Positions 43,025 to 51,878 of a stretch of 64,000 nucleotides of DNA are shown here, piece by piece. The position numbers and the translations under genes are program-made. Below the pieces are notes generated by a model that worked only from the letters and a program-made list of their open reading frames with translations, had not been told where the DNA came from and did not search any database. Origin of the DNA: JASJBU01 sp963790775. Its GTDB lineage: Bacteria; Pseudomonadota; Gammaproteobacteria; Chromatiales; Chromatiaceae. Each line of letters begins with the position of its first letter. Position 1 is the first letter of the stretch. Where the stretch lies: the NCBI GenBank assembly GCA_963790775.1, contig CAWBPR010000011.1, positions 124,001-188,000 on the forward strand. The letters are read 5' to 3'.

Positions 43025-44980
43025 TTGAAACTTAAGACGAATGATTTACGCTGGCCGATTGGCAGCGTATCCGCTATTGCTATGCTGTCGGTGCTTTCGG
43101 TCGCTCAGGCCGGTAAGATCACATCAGTCCCCAGCGGCACGGGAGCCGAAGGTTTCGGCGGCTGGAACCTGGATAACGTGACAGTGAATATCCTTGATGG
43201 CACATTTGATTATACTGATGGCACCTATGAATTCGGATCCGATGCCGATGGGAGCTATTCAAGTAATGTGGAGGATGAGTTTGGCACCGTGATGTCCACG
43301 GTTATTGCCAAACCCTGGCCTGTCGGTGAACCCCCGGGTGTCAAGGTGATCAACGATGATCTCGCGGTGAATGCCACTAAACCGGTGAACTGCATTATCT
43401 CCACCTCGTATCTGGAAGGCTTCTATCTGGACTCAGCCGACCCGCAGCAGGTGATCTGCAGCAGCGGATTCCAGACCCATAAGCGCTACAAGCAGGCGAT
43501 GCTCCCCAGCATGGTGGATGGTATCGACAGTGAGGGTGCGGATATGGTCTTCAATGTCGAGGCCGAAGCAGGCTCCCGCGATTACCAGGTGTTCCAGAAG
43601 ATCAACAACTGGACCGACTCCCGTCTCGAGGGCTTCACCATCCAGGTGGGTTTTGGCGTGGGTGAAAACTTCATGAGTGCAGAGTCTCTTGATCTGGTCT
43701 CCGAACTGAGTCTCTCGGTGCCAGGCGAGGTATGGCGGGATAGCCAGCTGGCCACATTCTCTCATGGCTTGTTCGGCGCCCCGGACAAGCATTTCCCGGA
43801 GCCGGGCTTTTTCGATAATACCGCGGCAGGTTACTACATTAATGAGTATCCCGTTGCATCCGGCGTGACCGGTATCCTCAGTGCCGATACGGTGCTGCCA
43901 GGGAACTATGCCGATGTACCTCCTGGTGCGGAACAGGCATCCAATCAATTTGGTCCCTGGCTGCCTAACATCTGGCTGCCGCAAGGTGTCTTTTTCGATA
44001 CCGACGGCAACCCGGACACCGATGCAGACCTGGTGGCCTGGTTTGGTTATAACCCGGCAACGAGTGATTTTGGCTGGATGACCGGCGACAGCGAAGGGTT
44101 CCAGGCGATTGATGATGCGGTCATCGAAGGCTGGGCTGGAGATCTGGCCTATTCCATGGGAGAGATCGATGACCTGGTCAATGTGGGGTTGAACTATATC
44201 GTCACCATCGGTGATGTCAGCCAGTTTCCCGGCAGCACCTTCACTATCCGGATAACCCCGACCAAGGACACCTCCGGAACCGGCGTACCTGGCTTTGTTG
44301 GCGTCACTCCGACACCGGCGCTGCTCTATACCAGCTCCACGGGAGAGATCAGTCTGAGCCCCAGTCCGGAGTTCCTGATCGGCGATCCACTGACCGTGCG
44401 GGTGGGTGATGCAGACATGAATCTGGACCCGACCGTGGCAGACACCTTGCAAGTGCAGGCTACCAGCAGTGACGGCCAGAGCGAAACAGTTACCCTGACG
44501 GAAGAGGGGGAGGACCGCGGCGTATTCGTGGCCGGCCTGCCGGTTGGTTTCAGTAATGTGGCGGCGAACACCCTGGTGACCGTGACCTACGCGGATGGCG
44601 ACGCTGACATCAGCGCCAGCAGCACCGCGCAGACCACGGATACTATTACCCAATCCTATGTGGAGATAGATGATCTGAAGGTGCCGGAAACGGTCAAAGG
44701 AGGCGAGACCCGGACCATCAGAGTCGAGCTTGAGAATGAAGACGATGCGACTATGACTGAGTCGGGATTTCTCACTGTGACCGCCAATGGCGTGATTGTG
44801 TTTGAAGCCGGTTTCTTATTGGAGCCTGACCAGGAACAGAAGTTTAGTTTCGACTGGACAGCGCCCACTACCGCGCAAACCGTCGAATGGGTGGCTTCCG
44901 TAGTGCTGGATTCAAGAGGCTATGTGGAGCCTGTGACTGAGACAACCGAAGTCCGGGTGCGCCGACCCAGAAGGCGTTAG
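43025..44980 (+). CDS. Choice-of-anchor F-like secreted protein
   Basis: The start is set at TTG 43025 because GGAGG (43011-43015) lies 9 bases before it and the product then begins with a good signal peptide (MKLKTNDLRWPIGSVSAIAM, cleavage near AQAG). An ATG at 42968 would add 19 residues without a ribosome-binding site. The 651-residue product is an acidic beta-rich exoprotein. The first part (GTGAEGFGGWNLDNVTVN, YQVFQKINNWTDSRLEGFTI) matches the choice-of-anchor F type. The later part has immunoglobulin-like domains (near LLYTSSTGEISLSPSPEF and IDDLKVPETVKGGETRTIRV). It ends with VRVRRPRRR instead of a membrane anchor. Probably released or surface-held. Confidence 0.8.
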   Translation: MKLKTNDLRWPIGSVSAIAMLSVLSVAQAGKITSVPSGTGAEGFGGWNLDNVTVNILDGTFDYTDGTYEFGSDADGSYSSNVEDEFGTVMSTVIAKPWPVGEPPGVKVINDDLAVNATKPVNCIISTSYLEGFYLDSADPQQVICSSGFQTHKRYKQAMLPSMVDGIDSEGADMVFNVEAEAGSRDYQVFQKINNWTDSRLEGFTIQVGFGVGENFMSAESLDLVSELSLSVPGEVWRDSQLATFSHGLFGAPDKHFPEPGFFDNTAAGYYINEYPVASGVTGILSADTVLPGNYADVPPGAEQASNQFGPWLPNIWLPQGVFFDTDGNPDTDADLVAWFGYNPATSDFGWMTGDSEGFQAIDDAVIEGWAGDLAYSMGEIDDLVNVGLNYIVTIGDVSQFPGSTFTIRITPTKDTSGTGVPGFVGVTPTPALLYTSSTGEISLSPSPEFLIGDPLTVRVGDADMNLDPTVADTLQVQATSSDGQSETVTLTEEGEDRGVFVAGLPVGFSNVAANTLVTVTYADGDADISASSTAQTTDTITQSYVEIDDLKVPETVKGGETRTIRVELENEDDATMTESGFLTVTANGVIVFEAGFLLEPDQEQKFSFDWTAPTTAQTVEWVASVVLDSRGYVEPVTETTEVRVRRPRRR

Positions 44981-45055
44981 TCATTTATCAACCCAATACG
45001 GGCATGCTGATAATAAAATAGCATGAGGCTCATCTACCTGATGAGCCGAACATAA

Positions 45056-45090
45056 TAAAGAGGGAAAGCCTAGCTTTCCCTCTTTTTTTA
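45056..45090 (+). terminator. Intrinsic terminator after the choice-of-anchor gene
   Basis: AAAGAGGGAAAGC and GCTTTCCCTCTTT form a stem with a 3-base loop, followed by a T run. It closes the transcript before the next cluster. Confidence 0.9.
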
Positions 45091-45238
45091 TCCGCTGAGT
45101 ACCGCCCAGGTTTCTACCCATTCCATTAAACTATCCACACAATACAGGGACCTGAATAAAATAAAGATCGCTTGATTTCCGCCGTTAACCACCAGAGTAT
45201 AAAGGAATTTAAACTTTTATCGGTCACCGAACGGGGGG

Positions 45239-46471
45239 ATGATGTCAGAAAAATGCAAGGTGGTTTTCTACGGTGAACTGCAGCAGGGGTTTGATCCTGA
45301 AGAGGTTCTTCATGCCTTTAGTGAGAAATTCGCTGTCAGCAAGGAGAAAGCCGGGAAACTGCTCGCGGCAGACAAGGCTGTGGTGCTCAAGGGTGGGCTG
45401 GACGAAGAGCGCGCCAGGAAATATAAAGCCGCGCTGGAAAAGATTGGTCTGGTGGTGCGCATTGAGGGTCTTAAAGCCGAAACCCCAGTGTCTGGCTTTG
45501 CATTAGAACCCATGGAAGGTATCGATGATGAATCAACTGTGGTGATGGATACCTCGCAGCTTGCCGCCTCGCTTGCCAGATGCCCGAAATGTGGTTCCAC
45601 GAACATGCAGGACGGAACCTGCCTGAATTGCGGCGTGGTTGCAGAAAAATACCAGGCCGGCAGGAACCGTGGAGAGCAGGGCGGGGGTGCATGGCGGGCC
45701 AAGGCTGAAAATCCATACAGCGCGCCTGAGGCCGATCTGCTGGAACCGGTTGAGGGCGAGCTGAATGGTCCTCAGGGGGTGCCGACAGGAAATGCCATAA
45801 GCTGGATAGCCAAAGGCTGGTCACACTTCAAACAAAACCCCTTTGCCTGGATGCTCGCCCTGGTGGTCTGGTTCCTGCTGGCCATGGTGGTGAGTCTGAT
45901 CCCGTTGTTGGGTGGGATTCTTGTCAATCTGGTTACCCCGGTAATCACTGCCGGTTTCATCATCGGCTGCCGGGCTCAGGATGAGGGCAAAGACTTTACC
46001 ATCGGTCATCTGTTTGCAGGCTTTTCCAACAATGCCGGACAACTGGTATTGGTGGGAGTCATCTACTTTGGTGCGATGATTGTGCTGACCCTGGTGTTGA
46101 TGGCCAGTTTCTTCGGCCTGGTAGGCATGCAGTCGATGGAGATGCAGGACCCGGATATGCTGATGTCGATGGTGGCTTCACCCGGTTTCATGGTGGCTAT
46201 TCTGTTGGGTTCCCTGCTGTTCATCCCGGTGATGATGGCCTATCTTTTTGCACCTGCGCTGATCGCCCTGAATGACCTGAAGGCGATGGAGGCGATGAAA
46301 CTGAGTTTTATCGGTTGCTGGAAAAATATGCTGCCCTTCACTGTGTACGGGCTGCTTGCTATCATCATGCTGATAGTCGGCTCGATACCTGTTGGGCTTG
46401 GTCTTTTGATTGTATTGCCGATACTTACCGCATCCATCTATGCGGCCTATCAGGACATCTATTACAGCTGA
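45239..46471 (+). CDS. BPSS1780-family membrane protein with N-terminal zinc ribbon
   Basis: A 410-residue protein. Residues 1-80 resemble the small domain that pairs with ribosomal L7/L12-like folds (LLAADKAVVLKGGLDEERAR). A zinc ribbon (CPKCGSTNMQDGTCLNCG, about 118-135) follows. From about 190 the C-terminal half has some five or six hydrophobic helices (WMLALVVWFLLAMVVSLIPL, PFTVYGLLAIIMLIVGSIPV) of the BPSS1780 type. The function is unknown. It heads a seven-gene same-strand run and is 55 bases from the RDD gene (preferred start 46527). Confidence 0.8.
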   Translation: MMSEKCKVVFYGELQQGFDPEEVLHAFSEKFAVSKEKAGKLLAADKAVVLKGGLDEERARKYKAALEKIGLVVRIEGLKAETPVSGFALEPMEGIDDESTVVMDTSQLAASLARCPKCGSTNMQDGTCLNCGVVAEKYQAGRNRGEQGGGAWRAKAENPYSAPEADLLEPVEGELNGPQGVPTGNAISWIAKGWSHFKQNPFAWMLALVVWFLLAMVVSLIPLLGGILVNLVTPVITAGFIIGCRAQDEGKDFTIGHLFAGFSNNAGQLVLVGVIYFGAMIVLTLVLMASFFGLVGMQSMEMQDPDMLMSMVASPGFMVAILLGSLLFIPVMMAYLFAPALIALNDLKAMEAMKLSFIGCWKNMLPFTVYGLLAIIMLIVGSIPVGLGLLIVLPILTASIYAAYQDIYYS

Positions 46472-46526
46472 GTGTTTATCTGAGGACCCTGTAATCAACG
46501 GATGATCTGTGGCTGCCGGGCATGAT

Positions 46527-47279
46527 ATGAACAACACGGCTCAGGCGCCGTTGCTGGATACCTTAAGAGAGTATGAGATACCCGAGGGCGTAAGTCTGGA
46601 GTTCCGTCCCGCCGGGCCGGTGGTGCGCGCCTGTGCCTGGAGCATCGATGCCGCCCTGCGCGCCCTGCTGTATGTACTGCTCGCTTTCGGGTTGTCGTTC
46701 ATTGGTGGGGTCGGGGTGGCGCTGATGCTGATCGGCTTTTTCCTTATCGAATGGTTCTATCCGGTGGTTTTTGAACTCTATTCAGGCGCAACGCCAGGCA
46801 AAAAGGCGATGGGTCTCTGGGTGATCCAGGATAACGGCACACCGCTGACACCGGCTAGTTCGATCATCCGCAACCTGCTGCGCGTAGTGGATTTTCTACC
46901 CCTGCTGTATGCCTTTGGCCTGCTCAGCATGTTGCTTGACCGGGAGTTCAAGCGGCTGGGTGATCTGGCGGCCGGGACCCTGGTGGTGTACCGGGATCAA
47001 CCGGTACAACAGGGTGTATCAGCGCTGAAGCGCGTGGTTAAACCGCCTTCAGATTTCACGGCGGAGGAGCAGAAAGCCGTGTTGGCGTTCGCCGAGAGGG
47101 GCGAATTGCTCTCTGCATCCAGACGCATCGAACTGGCGGAACTGCTCAGCGGGCTGACCGGACAAACAGGGCAAGCGGCTGTCGATGAACTCTACGCCTA
47201 TGCCAATTGGATAATCAAGGGCAACTCCTGCGCCTCCAGCGCCCGTAGCATTGGTGCATCCATGCAGGGCAGCCACTGA
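46527..47279 (+). CDS. RDD family membrane protein
   Basis: A 250-residue protein with an RDD domain. RPAGPVVRACAWSIDAALRA carries the Arg/Asp signature, followed by two or three membrane helices, SGATPGKKAMGLWVI, and FKRLGDLAAGTLVVYRD. A cytoplasmic helical tail follows. ATG 46527 is preferred; a GTG at 46509 is possible. It shares one base with the next gene (TGATG). RDD-SpoIIM-MoxR-DUF58 clusters are conserved in many gammaproteobacteria; the role is probably in the envelope but not proven. Confidence 0.88.
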   Translation: MNNTAQAPLLDTLREYEIPEGVSLEFRPAGPVVRACAWSIDAALRALLYVLLAFGLSFIGGVGVALMLIGFFLIEWFYPVVFELYSGATPGKKAMGLWVIQDNGTPLTPASSIIRNLLRVVDFLPLLYAFGLLSMLLDREFKRLGDLAAGTLVVYRDQPVQQGVSALKRVVKPPSDFTAEEQKAVLAFAERGELLSASRRIELAELLSGLTGQTGQAAVDELYAYANWIIKGNSCASSARSIGASMQGSH

Positions 47280-48268
47280 TGCGACAGCAGCAGTTTGAGA
47301 AGCAAAACAGCGAGTTCTGGGGCAAGCTGGAAACCCTCATCGATAACCTGGAGCAACCCAGGTTAAAGACGTCGCTGGGCAAGCCGGACAGTCTGGACTT
47401 TCCCGCGGACTACCGCAGGGTCTGCAGTCATTACGCGCTGGCCCGCAGCCGGCGTTTCAGTCCGGGGCTATTGGAGCGGCTGCACAATCTGGTGTTGCGC
47501 GGACACCCCCACCTCTACCGGCAACAGACCGCCTGGGGCTGGCGGATCATGCAATTTGTCCTGCTCGGTTTTCCTCGTGTGTTTCGCCAGAACATCGGCT
47601 ATTTCTGGGTCGCACTGCTGGTTTTTCTGCTCCCCGCCGTGTTGCTCGGCGTGGGCTGCTTTGAGGATCATGATCTGATCTATTCAGTTCTGGATGAACA
47701 GCAGGTGGCGAGCATGGAGAGTATGTATGATCCCGCCAACAGGCAGCCGGGCCGGGCCGTGGAGAGGGGCTCGGAAACCGACTTCATGATGTTTGGCTAC
47801 TACATCATGAATAATATCGGTATCGGTTTCCGCACCTTTGCCGGTGGAATGCTGCTGGGTGTCGGCGCCCTGTTGTTGCTGCTGTTTAACGGAGTAGTGC
47901 TGGGCGGGGTCGCCGGACACCTGACCCGCCTGGGCTATCAGGATACGTTCTGGCCCTTTGTGGCTGGGCACGGCGCCTTTGAGCTGACTGCCATTGTGAT
48001 CTGTGGTGCGGCAGGATTGATGCTGGGCCATGCGATTCTCGCGCCCGGCCAGATGACCCGCGTCATGGCACTCAAGCAGCAGGCCCGCACAGCACTGCAA
48101 CTGGTGATGGGGGCGGCGCTGATGCTGCTGATGGCGGCCTTTATCGAGGCGTTTTGGTCCTCAAGCAACCTGGCTGTGAGTATCAAATACACAGTGGCGG
48201 CGTTGCTTTGGTTGCTGGTGCTGCTCTATCTCGGCTGGATGGGCCGTTCTAAGCATGGATCTCGCTAA
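47279..48268 (+). CDS. SpoIIM-like (DUF95) membrane protein
   Basis: A 329-residue protein. The N-terminal soluble part (about 1-95) has the family pattern LPADYRRVCSHYALARSRRF (first residues F-P here), then five or six membrane helices. Conserved blocks include FGYYIMNNIGIGFRTFAGGM, LLLFNGVVLGGVAGHL and FVAGHGAFELTAIVICGAAG. It is related to stage II sporulation protein M, but in Gram-negatives it is always found in such MoxR clusters with no link to sporulation. It is coupled to the RDD gene and overlaps the next gene by 14 bases. Confidence 0.9.
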   Translation: MRQQQFEKQNSEFWGKLETLIDNLEQPRLKTSLGKPDSLDFPADYRRVCSHYALARSRRFSPGLLERLHNLVLRGHPHLYRQQTAWGWRIMQFVLLGFPRVFRQNIGYFWVALLVFLLPAVLLGVGCFEDHDLIYSVLDEQQVASMESMYDPANRQPGRAVERGSETDFMMFGYYIMNNIGIGFRTFAGGMLLGVGALLLLLFNGVVLGGVAGHLTRLGYQDTFWPFVAGHGAFELTAIVICGAAGLMLGHAILAPGQMTRVMALKQQARTALQLVMGAALMLLMAAFIEAFWSSSNLAVSIKYTVAALLWLLVLLYLGWMGRSKHGSR

Positions 48269-49733
48269 GCTAGGCGTCAACCTGCGTCCTCGCTCTCCCT
48301 GGGAGGGTGTTGACCTGGGTTTCAGCCTGGCCCGGCATTGGTTTCTGCAACTCTGGCTGCTCTGGCTGGTGGGCGCGATACCGATATTCCTGATCGTCAA
48401 CCTGCTGCTGCCTCTGCCCCTGTGGCTGGCCGGATTACTGGCCTGGTGGTTCAAGCCCCTGTATGAACCACCGCTGCTGTACTGGCTTGGCAGGGTTATC
48501 TTTGCAGATCAGCCTCGGGTCAGCGAGATGCGAGCTCACTGGTGGGCGGTGCTGCGGAATCAGTTGCTGGCCAATCTGACCTGGCGGCGTCTGAGTCCTT
48601 CCCGCTCATTCGTGATGCCGGTCGCTGTACTCGAAGGTCTGCGGGGCAAAGCGCGGGTATCCCGTATCCGGGTGCTGGCAAGACAGCAGCATGCGGCAGG
48701 CTGGCTGACAATCGTCGGGCTGCATTTTGAAATCATTCTGGAACTGGGATTGCTGGTCCTGCTGGTGGCGCTGCTGCCGGATGAGTTGAGATCATTCGAA
48801 CTGCGCGCATACCTGTTCGAGCCCAGCGGCTGGCAGCAGTGGTTGCAGCAATTCACCGGGCTGCTGGCGATGTCGGTGATTGCGCCTTTCTACGTGGCGG
48901 GCGGGTTTGGACTCTATCTCACCCGGCGCAGTCAGCTCGAGGCCTGGGACATCGAGCTGGGCTTCCGCAACCTGGGAAAACGTACGCAAAGCCGCTCCAT
49001 GGCCGCCGCCGTCTGCTTCGCCATACTGGCGGGGTCTGCCAGCCTGATGCTGCTGGATCAACCACTGCAGGCGGCCGAACTGAATGCACAACAGGCAAGG
49101 GGGTTGATCCATGCGGTGATGCAGGAAGATGACTTCGGTCAACGTGAAACCCATACCGCGTGGAAATATGTCGGTCAGGCTGAAGTCGATGACATAGAGG
49201 ACCCTCACTGGCTGCTTGAGTGGGTGATAGACCTCGTCAAAGGCTTCACTCAGGGCTTTGCCAGGGTTGTGGAATGGCTGATCTGGCTGGCGCTGGGAGG
49301 ATTGATCGTCTACCTGGTGAGCTGGCTGCTGCGTAATCGCTTCTTGCTGGAACGCTTCACACCAAACACGCGCAGGCAGCGGCAGATACCGGCAGTCATG
49401 CTGGGCCTGGAAATCCGTCCTGAATCACTGCCCGAGGATATCCCGGTGGAAGCCTTGAATCTACTCGGTAAGGGGGCGCACAGGTCGGCGCTGAGCCTGC
49501 TGTACCGTGGTTCGCTCTCGATGCTGGTGCATCAATATCAGTTAAAGATTCCCGACAGCGCCACTGAAGGGGAGTGCCTGGACCTGGCGCGGGAGGCGCT
49601 CGGCAAGCAGGGTTTTGCATACCTGACGGCTTTGACCCGGTCCTGGCGGAGGCTGGCCTACGGACATCACCCGGCGGACCTGCAGGAGACTGAGCAGCTC
49701 TGCCATGGCTGGAAGCAGGCCTATGGCGAATAG
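48255..49733 (+). CDS. DUF4129 domain membrane protein
   Basis: A 492-residue multi-helix protein. The N-terminal half has four membrane helices (about 30-75, 160-185, 205-225, 250-270). A periplasmic segment with QEDDFGQRETHTAWKYVG and a fifth helix (LIWLALGGLIVYLVSWLL) lead to the C-terminal DUF4129 domain (ALNLLGKGAHRSALSLLYRG, ATEGECLDLAREALGKQGFA, LTRSWRRLAYGHHPADLQE). Such proteins accompany MoxR/DUF58 and are thought to share their envelope role. Assignment is by pattern and neighbours. Confidence 0.85.
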   Translation: MDLAKLGVNLRPRSPWEGVDLGFSLARHWFLQLWLLWLVGAIPIFLIVNLLLPLPLWLAGLLAWWFKPLYEPPLLYWLGRVIFADQPRVSEMRAHWWAVLRNQLLANLTWRRLSPSRSFVMPVAVLEGLRGKARVSRIRVLARQQHAAGWLTIVGLHFEIILELGLLVLLVALLPDELRSFELRAYLFEPSGWQQWLQQFTGLLAMSVIAPFYVAGGFGLYLTRRSQLEAWDIELGFRNLGKRTQSRSMAAAVCFAILAGSASLMLLDQPLQAAELNAQQARGLIHAVMQEDDFGQRETHTAWKYVGQAEVDDIEDPHWLLEWVIDLVKGFTQGFARVVEWLIWLALGGLIVYLVSWLLRNRFLLERFTPNTRRQRQIPAVMLGLEIRPESLPEDIPVEALNLLGKGAHRSALSLLYRGSLSMLVHQYQLKIPDSATEGECLDLAREALGKQGFAYLTALTRSWRRLAYGHHPADLQETEQLCHGWKQAYGE

Positions 49734-50877
49734 GCTGTTTATCGGATTACTCCTGCTGATGCTGCTGGCCCTGATGGCATGGGGTGGTTTCTGGTTTCTG
49801 CAAAACTTCGAACGCTATAACGAGGTGGTGCGCAGTGGCTATTCGCCGGCGGCAGGGCGCAACCCCCTATTGGCCGGGGAGCGTTTTCTTCAACGTCTGG
49901 ATCTGCAGGTGGAGAGCCTCTCCGGCCGGGAATATCTGAAAACCCCGCCTGTAGAACAGGGGGTCCTGCTGGTCAAGGATCTGGGGCCCAGTCTGCCGCC
50001 GCAACAGGAGCAGGCGCTGCTTGAGTGGGTTGAGCGGGGTAACCACCTGATTGCCAGCCTGTCTCAGCTGACTGGCGAAGATGAACAGCAGAATCATCTA
50101 TTCGATGTTCTTGGGGTGCAGTTGCTAGCCATCGATGACGAGGATCAGCCGGATCAGTCGCTGCCAGTCGAGCTGCTGCTGCCGGGCCGTGTCGAACCGA
50201 TCCGGGTGGAATTCGATGCCTCACGGGTGTTGCAGGTGGAGCATGATGAGGTGCTCTGGCAGATATCCGCGAGGCAGGGTTATCACCTGCTGAGCTTGCC
50301 CTGGGGCAGGGGCATGATCACCCTGCTCAGTGACAACCGATTCTTCAACAACAGTCAGATAGATCAGCAGGATCATGCACTGTTTCTTGCCTACCTGATG
50401 CATGGCTACGAGCGGGTTTGGCTGCTCTACAGCAGCCAGATGCCCACATTACCCGCACTCGTCTGGCGCCATGCGCCTCAACTGGTGGTGAGCGGCGCTA
50501 TGTTGCTGCTGATGCTGTGCTGGCGGCTGACCTTACGCAGCGGCCCGATCCTGGTGCGGCGCAACCCGCAGCGCCGCAGCCTGCTCGAGCACCTGCAGGC
50601 CGCGGCCGAATTTCTCTGGAAACAGGATCGGGCGGCCGGTCTGCTGCAACGATCCCAACGGCAGCTTGAAAACCGCTGGTTGAGCAGTCATCCGCACCTG
50701 CAGAGAATGGATCAGGCTGAGCGCTGTCGCTGGCTGGCTGAACGCACCGGCCTCTCCAGCCTGTCGATACAGAAAGCACTGTATGGCGAGCAGCGCCATG
50801 CACGGGGGTTGATCGAGACCAGTGTGATTCAGCAGCAATTATTGGCAGCGCTGCATCCCGATACTAAGACGGAATAA
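49723..50877 (+). CDS. DUF4350 domain membrane protein
   Basis: A 384-residue protein from ATG 49723 (in-frame 49705 is also open). It has an N-terminal membrane helix (LFIGLLLLMLLALMAWGGFW), a periplasmic Rossmann-like DUF4350 domain (PPQQEQALLEWVERGNHLIA, SLPWGRGMITLLSDNRFF) and a second helix near 265 (VVSGAMLLLMLCWRLTLR). A cytoplasmic helical tail ends before the MoxR gene, which starts 3 bases after the stop. Tight spacing means co-translation with moxR. Confidence 0.82.
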   Translation: MANRLFIGLLLLMLLALMAWGGFWFLQNFERYNEVVRSGYSPAAGRNPLLAGERFLQRLDLQVESLSGREYLKTPPVEQGVLLVKDLGPSLPPQQEQALLEWVERGNHLIASLSQLTGEDEQQNHLFDVLGVQLLAIDDEDQPDQSLPVELLLPGRVEPIRVEFDASRVLQVEHDEVLWQISARQGYHLLSLPWGRGMITLLSDNRFFNNSQIDQQDHALFLAYLMHGYERVWLLYSSQMPTLPALVWRHAPQLVVSGAMLLLMLCWRLTLRSGPILVRRNPQRRSLLEHLQAAAEFLWKQDRAAGLLQRSQRQLENRWLSSHPHLQRMDQAERCRWLAERTGLSSLSIQKALYGEQRHARGLIETSVIQQQLLAALHPDTKTE

Positions 50878-50880
50878 CCA

Positions 50881-51873
50881 ATGACAGAGAAGACAGAACA
50901 GAATCCTTCATCCGGCCTGAGCCCGGAAATACTGACACGGGCAAGAAGCCTGGAGGCCGAGCTCGGACGGGCGGTGATTGGCCAGGATCAGGTGATCCAC
51001 GAGCTGGTGCTGGCGTTGTTCGCCGCCGGACATGTACTGGTGGAAGGCGTGCCCGGACTTGGCAAGACCCTGTTGGTGCGCAGTATGGCGGCGGCGGTCA
51101 AAGGTGAGTTCAGCCGTGTGCAGTTCACTCCAGACCTGATGCCCAGTGATATCTCCGGGCATATCATGTTCGACATGAAGACAGAGAACTTCCACATCCG
51201 CAAAGGACCGGTGTTCTGTAATTTTCTGCTCGCGGATGAGATCAATCGCTCTCCGGCGAAGACCCAGTCGGCCTTGCTGGAGGCGATGCAGGAGCAGCAG
51301 GTGACCATCGAAGGGCGCACCTTTCCCCTGCCGCCGCCCTTTCTGGTGATGGCCACGCAAAATCCTATCGAGCAGGAAGGCACCTACCCGCTGCCCCAGG
51401 CCCAGCTCGATCGGTTTCTGCTGAAGGTTTTCATCGGTTATCCGAATGAGGGTGACGAGCAGGCGCTGGTCAGGCAGGTCACCGCAGGGTCAGTGGGCGA
51501 CGGTCTCGATATCTCCGCCATCCGGCCGGTGCTGCTGGCTGAGCATATCCCCCGCCTGCAGGCACATATTGCAGGCCTGGAGGTGGATGAGCAGATCGTC
51601 AACTATGCGGTGCGCATCGTGCGTACCGCCCGTGAGTGGAATGGCATAGAGGCAGGGCCTGGCCCGCGCGGCCCCATCGCCCTGCTGCGTGCGGCGCGCG
51701 TCGAGGCCTTTCTGCAGGAGCGGGATTTTGTCACACCCGACGATATCAAGCGGGTGGCCCCGGCTGCGTTGCGTCACCGGCTGCGGCTCACCACTGACAT
51801 GGAGATCGAGGGTTATCAACCAGATGACCTGCTGGCAGACCTGCTGAGCAATATCCCGGCTCCCCGTCAATAG
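50881..51873 (+). CDS. MoxR family AAA+ ATPase
   Basis: A 330-residue AAA+ ATPase. Walker A is GVPGLGKTLLVRSMAAA, Walker B LLADEINRSPAKTQSALLEA, sensor 1 is in MATQNPIEQEGTYPLPQAQL and sensor 2 is near GPSPRG-type GPGPRGPIALLRAARV. MoxR proteins act as chaperones with VWA or DUF58 partners, here the next gene 5 bases downstream. It is the central enzyme of the cluster. Confidence 0.95.
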   Translation: MTEKTEQNPSSGLSPEILTRARSLEAELGRAVIGQDQVIHELVLALFAAGHVLVEGVPGLGKTLLVRSMAAAVKGEFSRVQFTPDLMPSDISGHIMFDMKTENFHIRKGPVFCNFLLADEINRSPAKTQSALLEAMQEQQVTIEGRTFPLPPPFLVMATQNPIEQEGTYPLPQAQLDRFLLKVFIGYPNEGDEQALVRQVTAGSVGDGLDISAIRPVLLAEHIPRLQAHIAGLEVDEQIVNYAVRIVRTAREWNGIEAGPGPRGPIALLRAARVEAFLQERDFVTPDDIKRVAPAALRHRLRLTTDMEIEGYQPDDLLADLLSNIPAPRQ

Positions 51874-51878
51874 ATTGC

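Noticed and set aside
43433..44653. 406-codon open frame antisense to the choice-of-anchor gene
   Set aside because: Low-stop antisense frame of a G+C-rich gene; no family features, no ribosome-binding site, and the sense frame has a signal peptide and domains.
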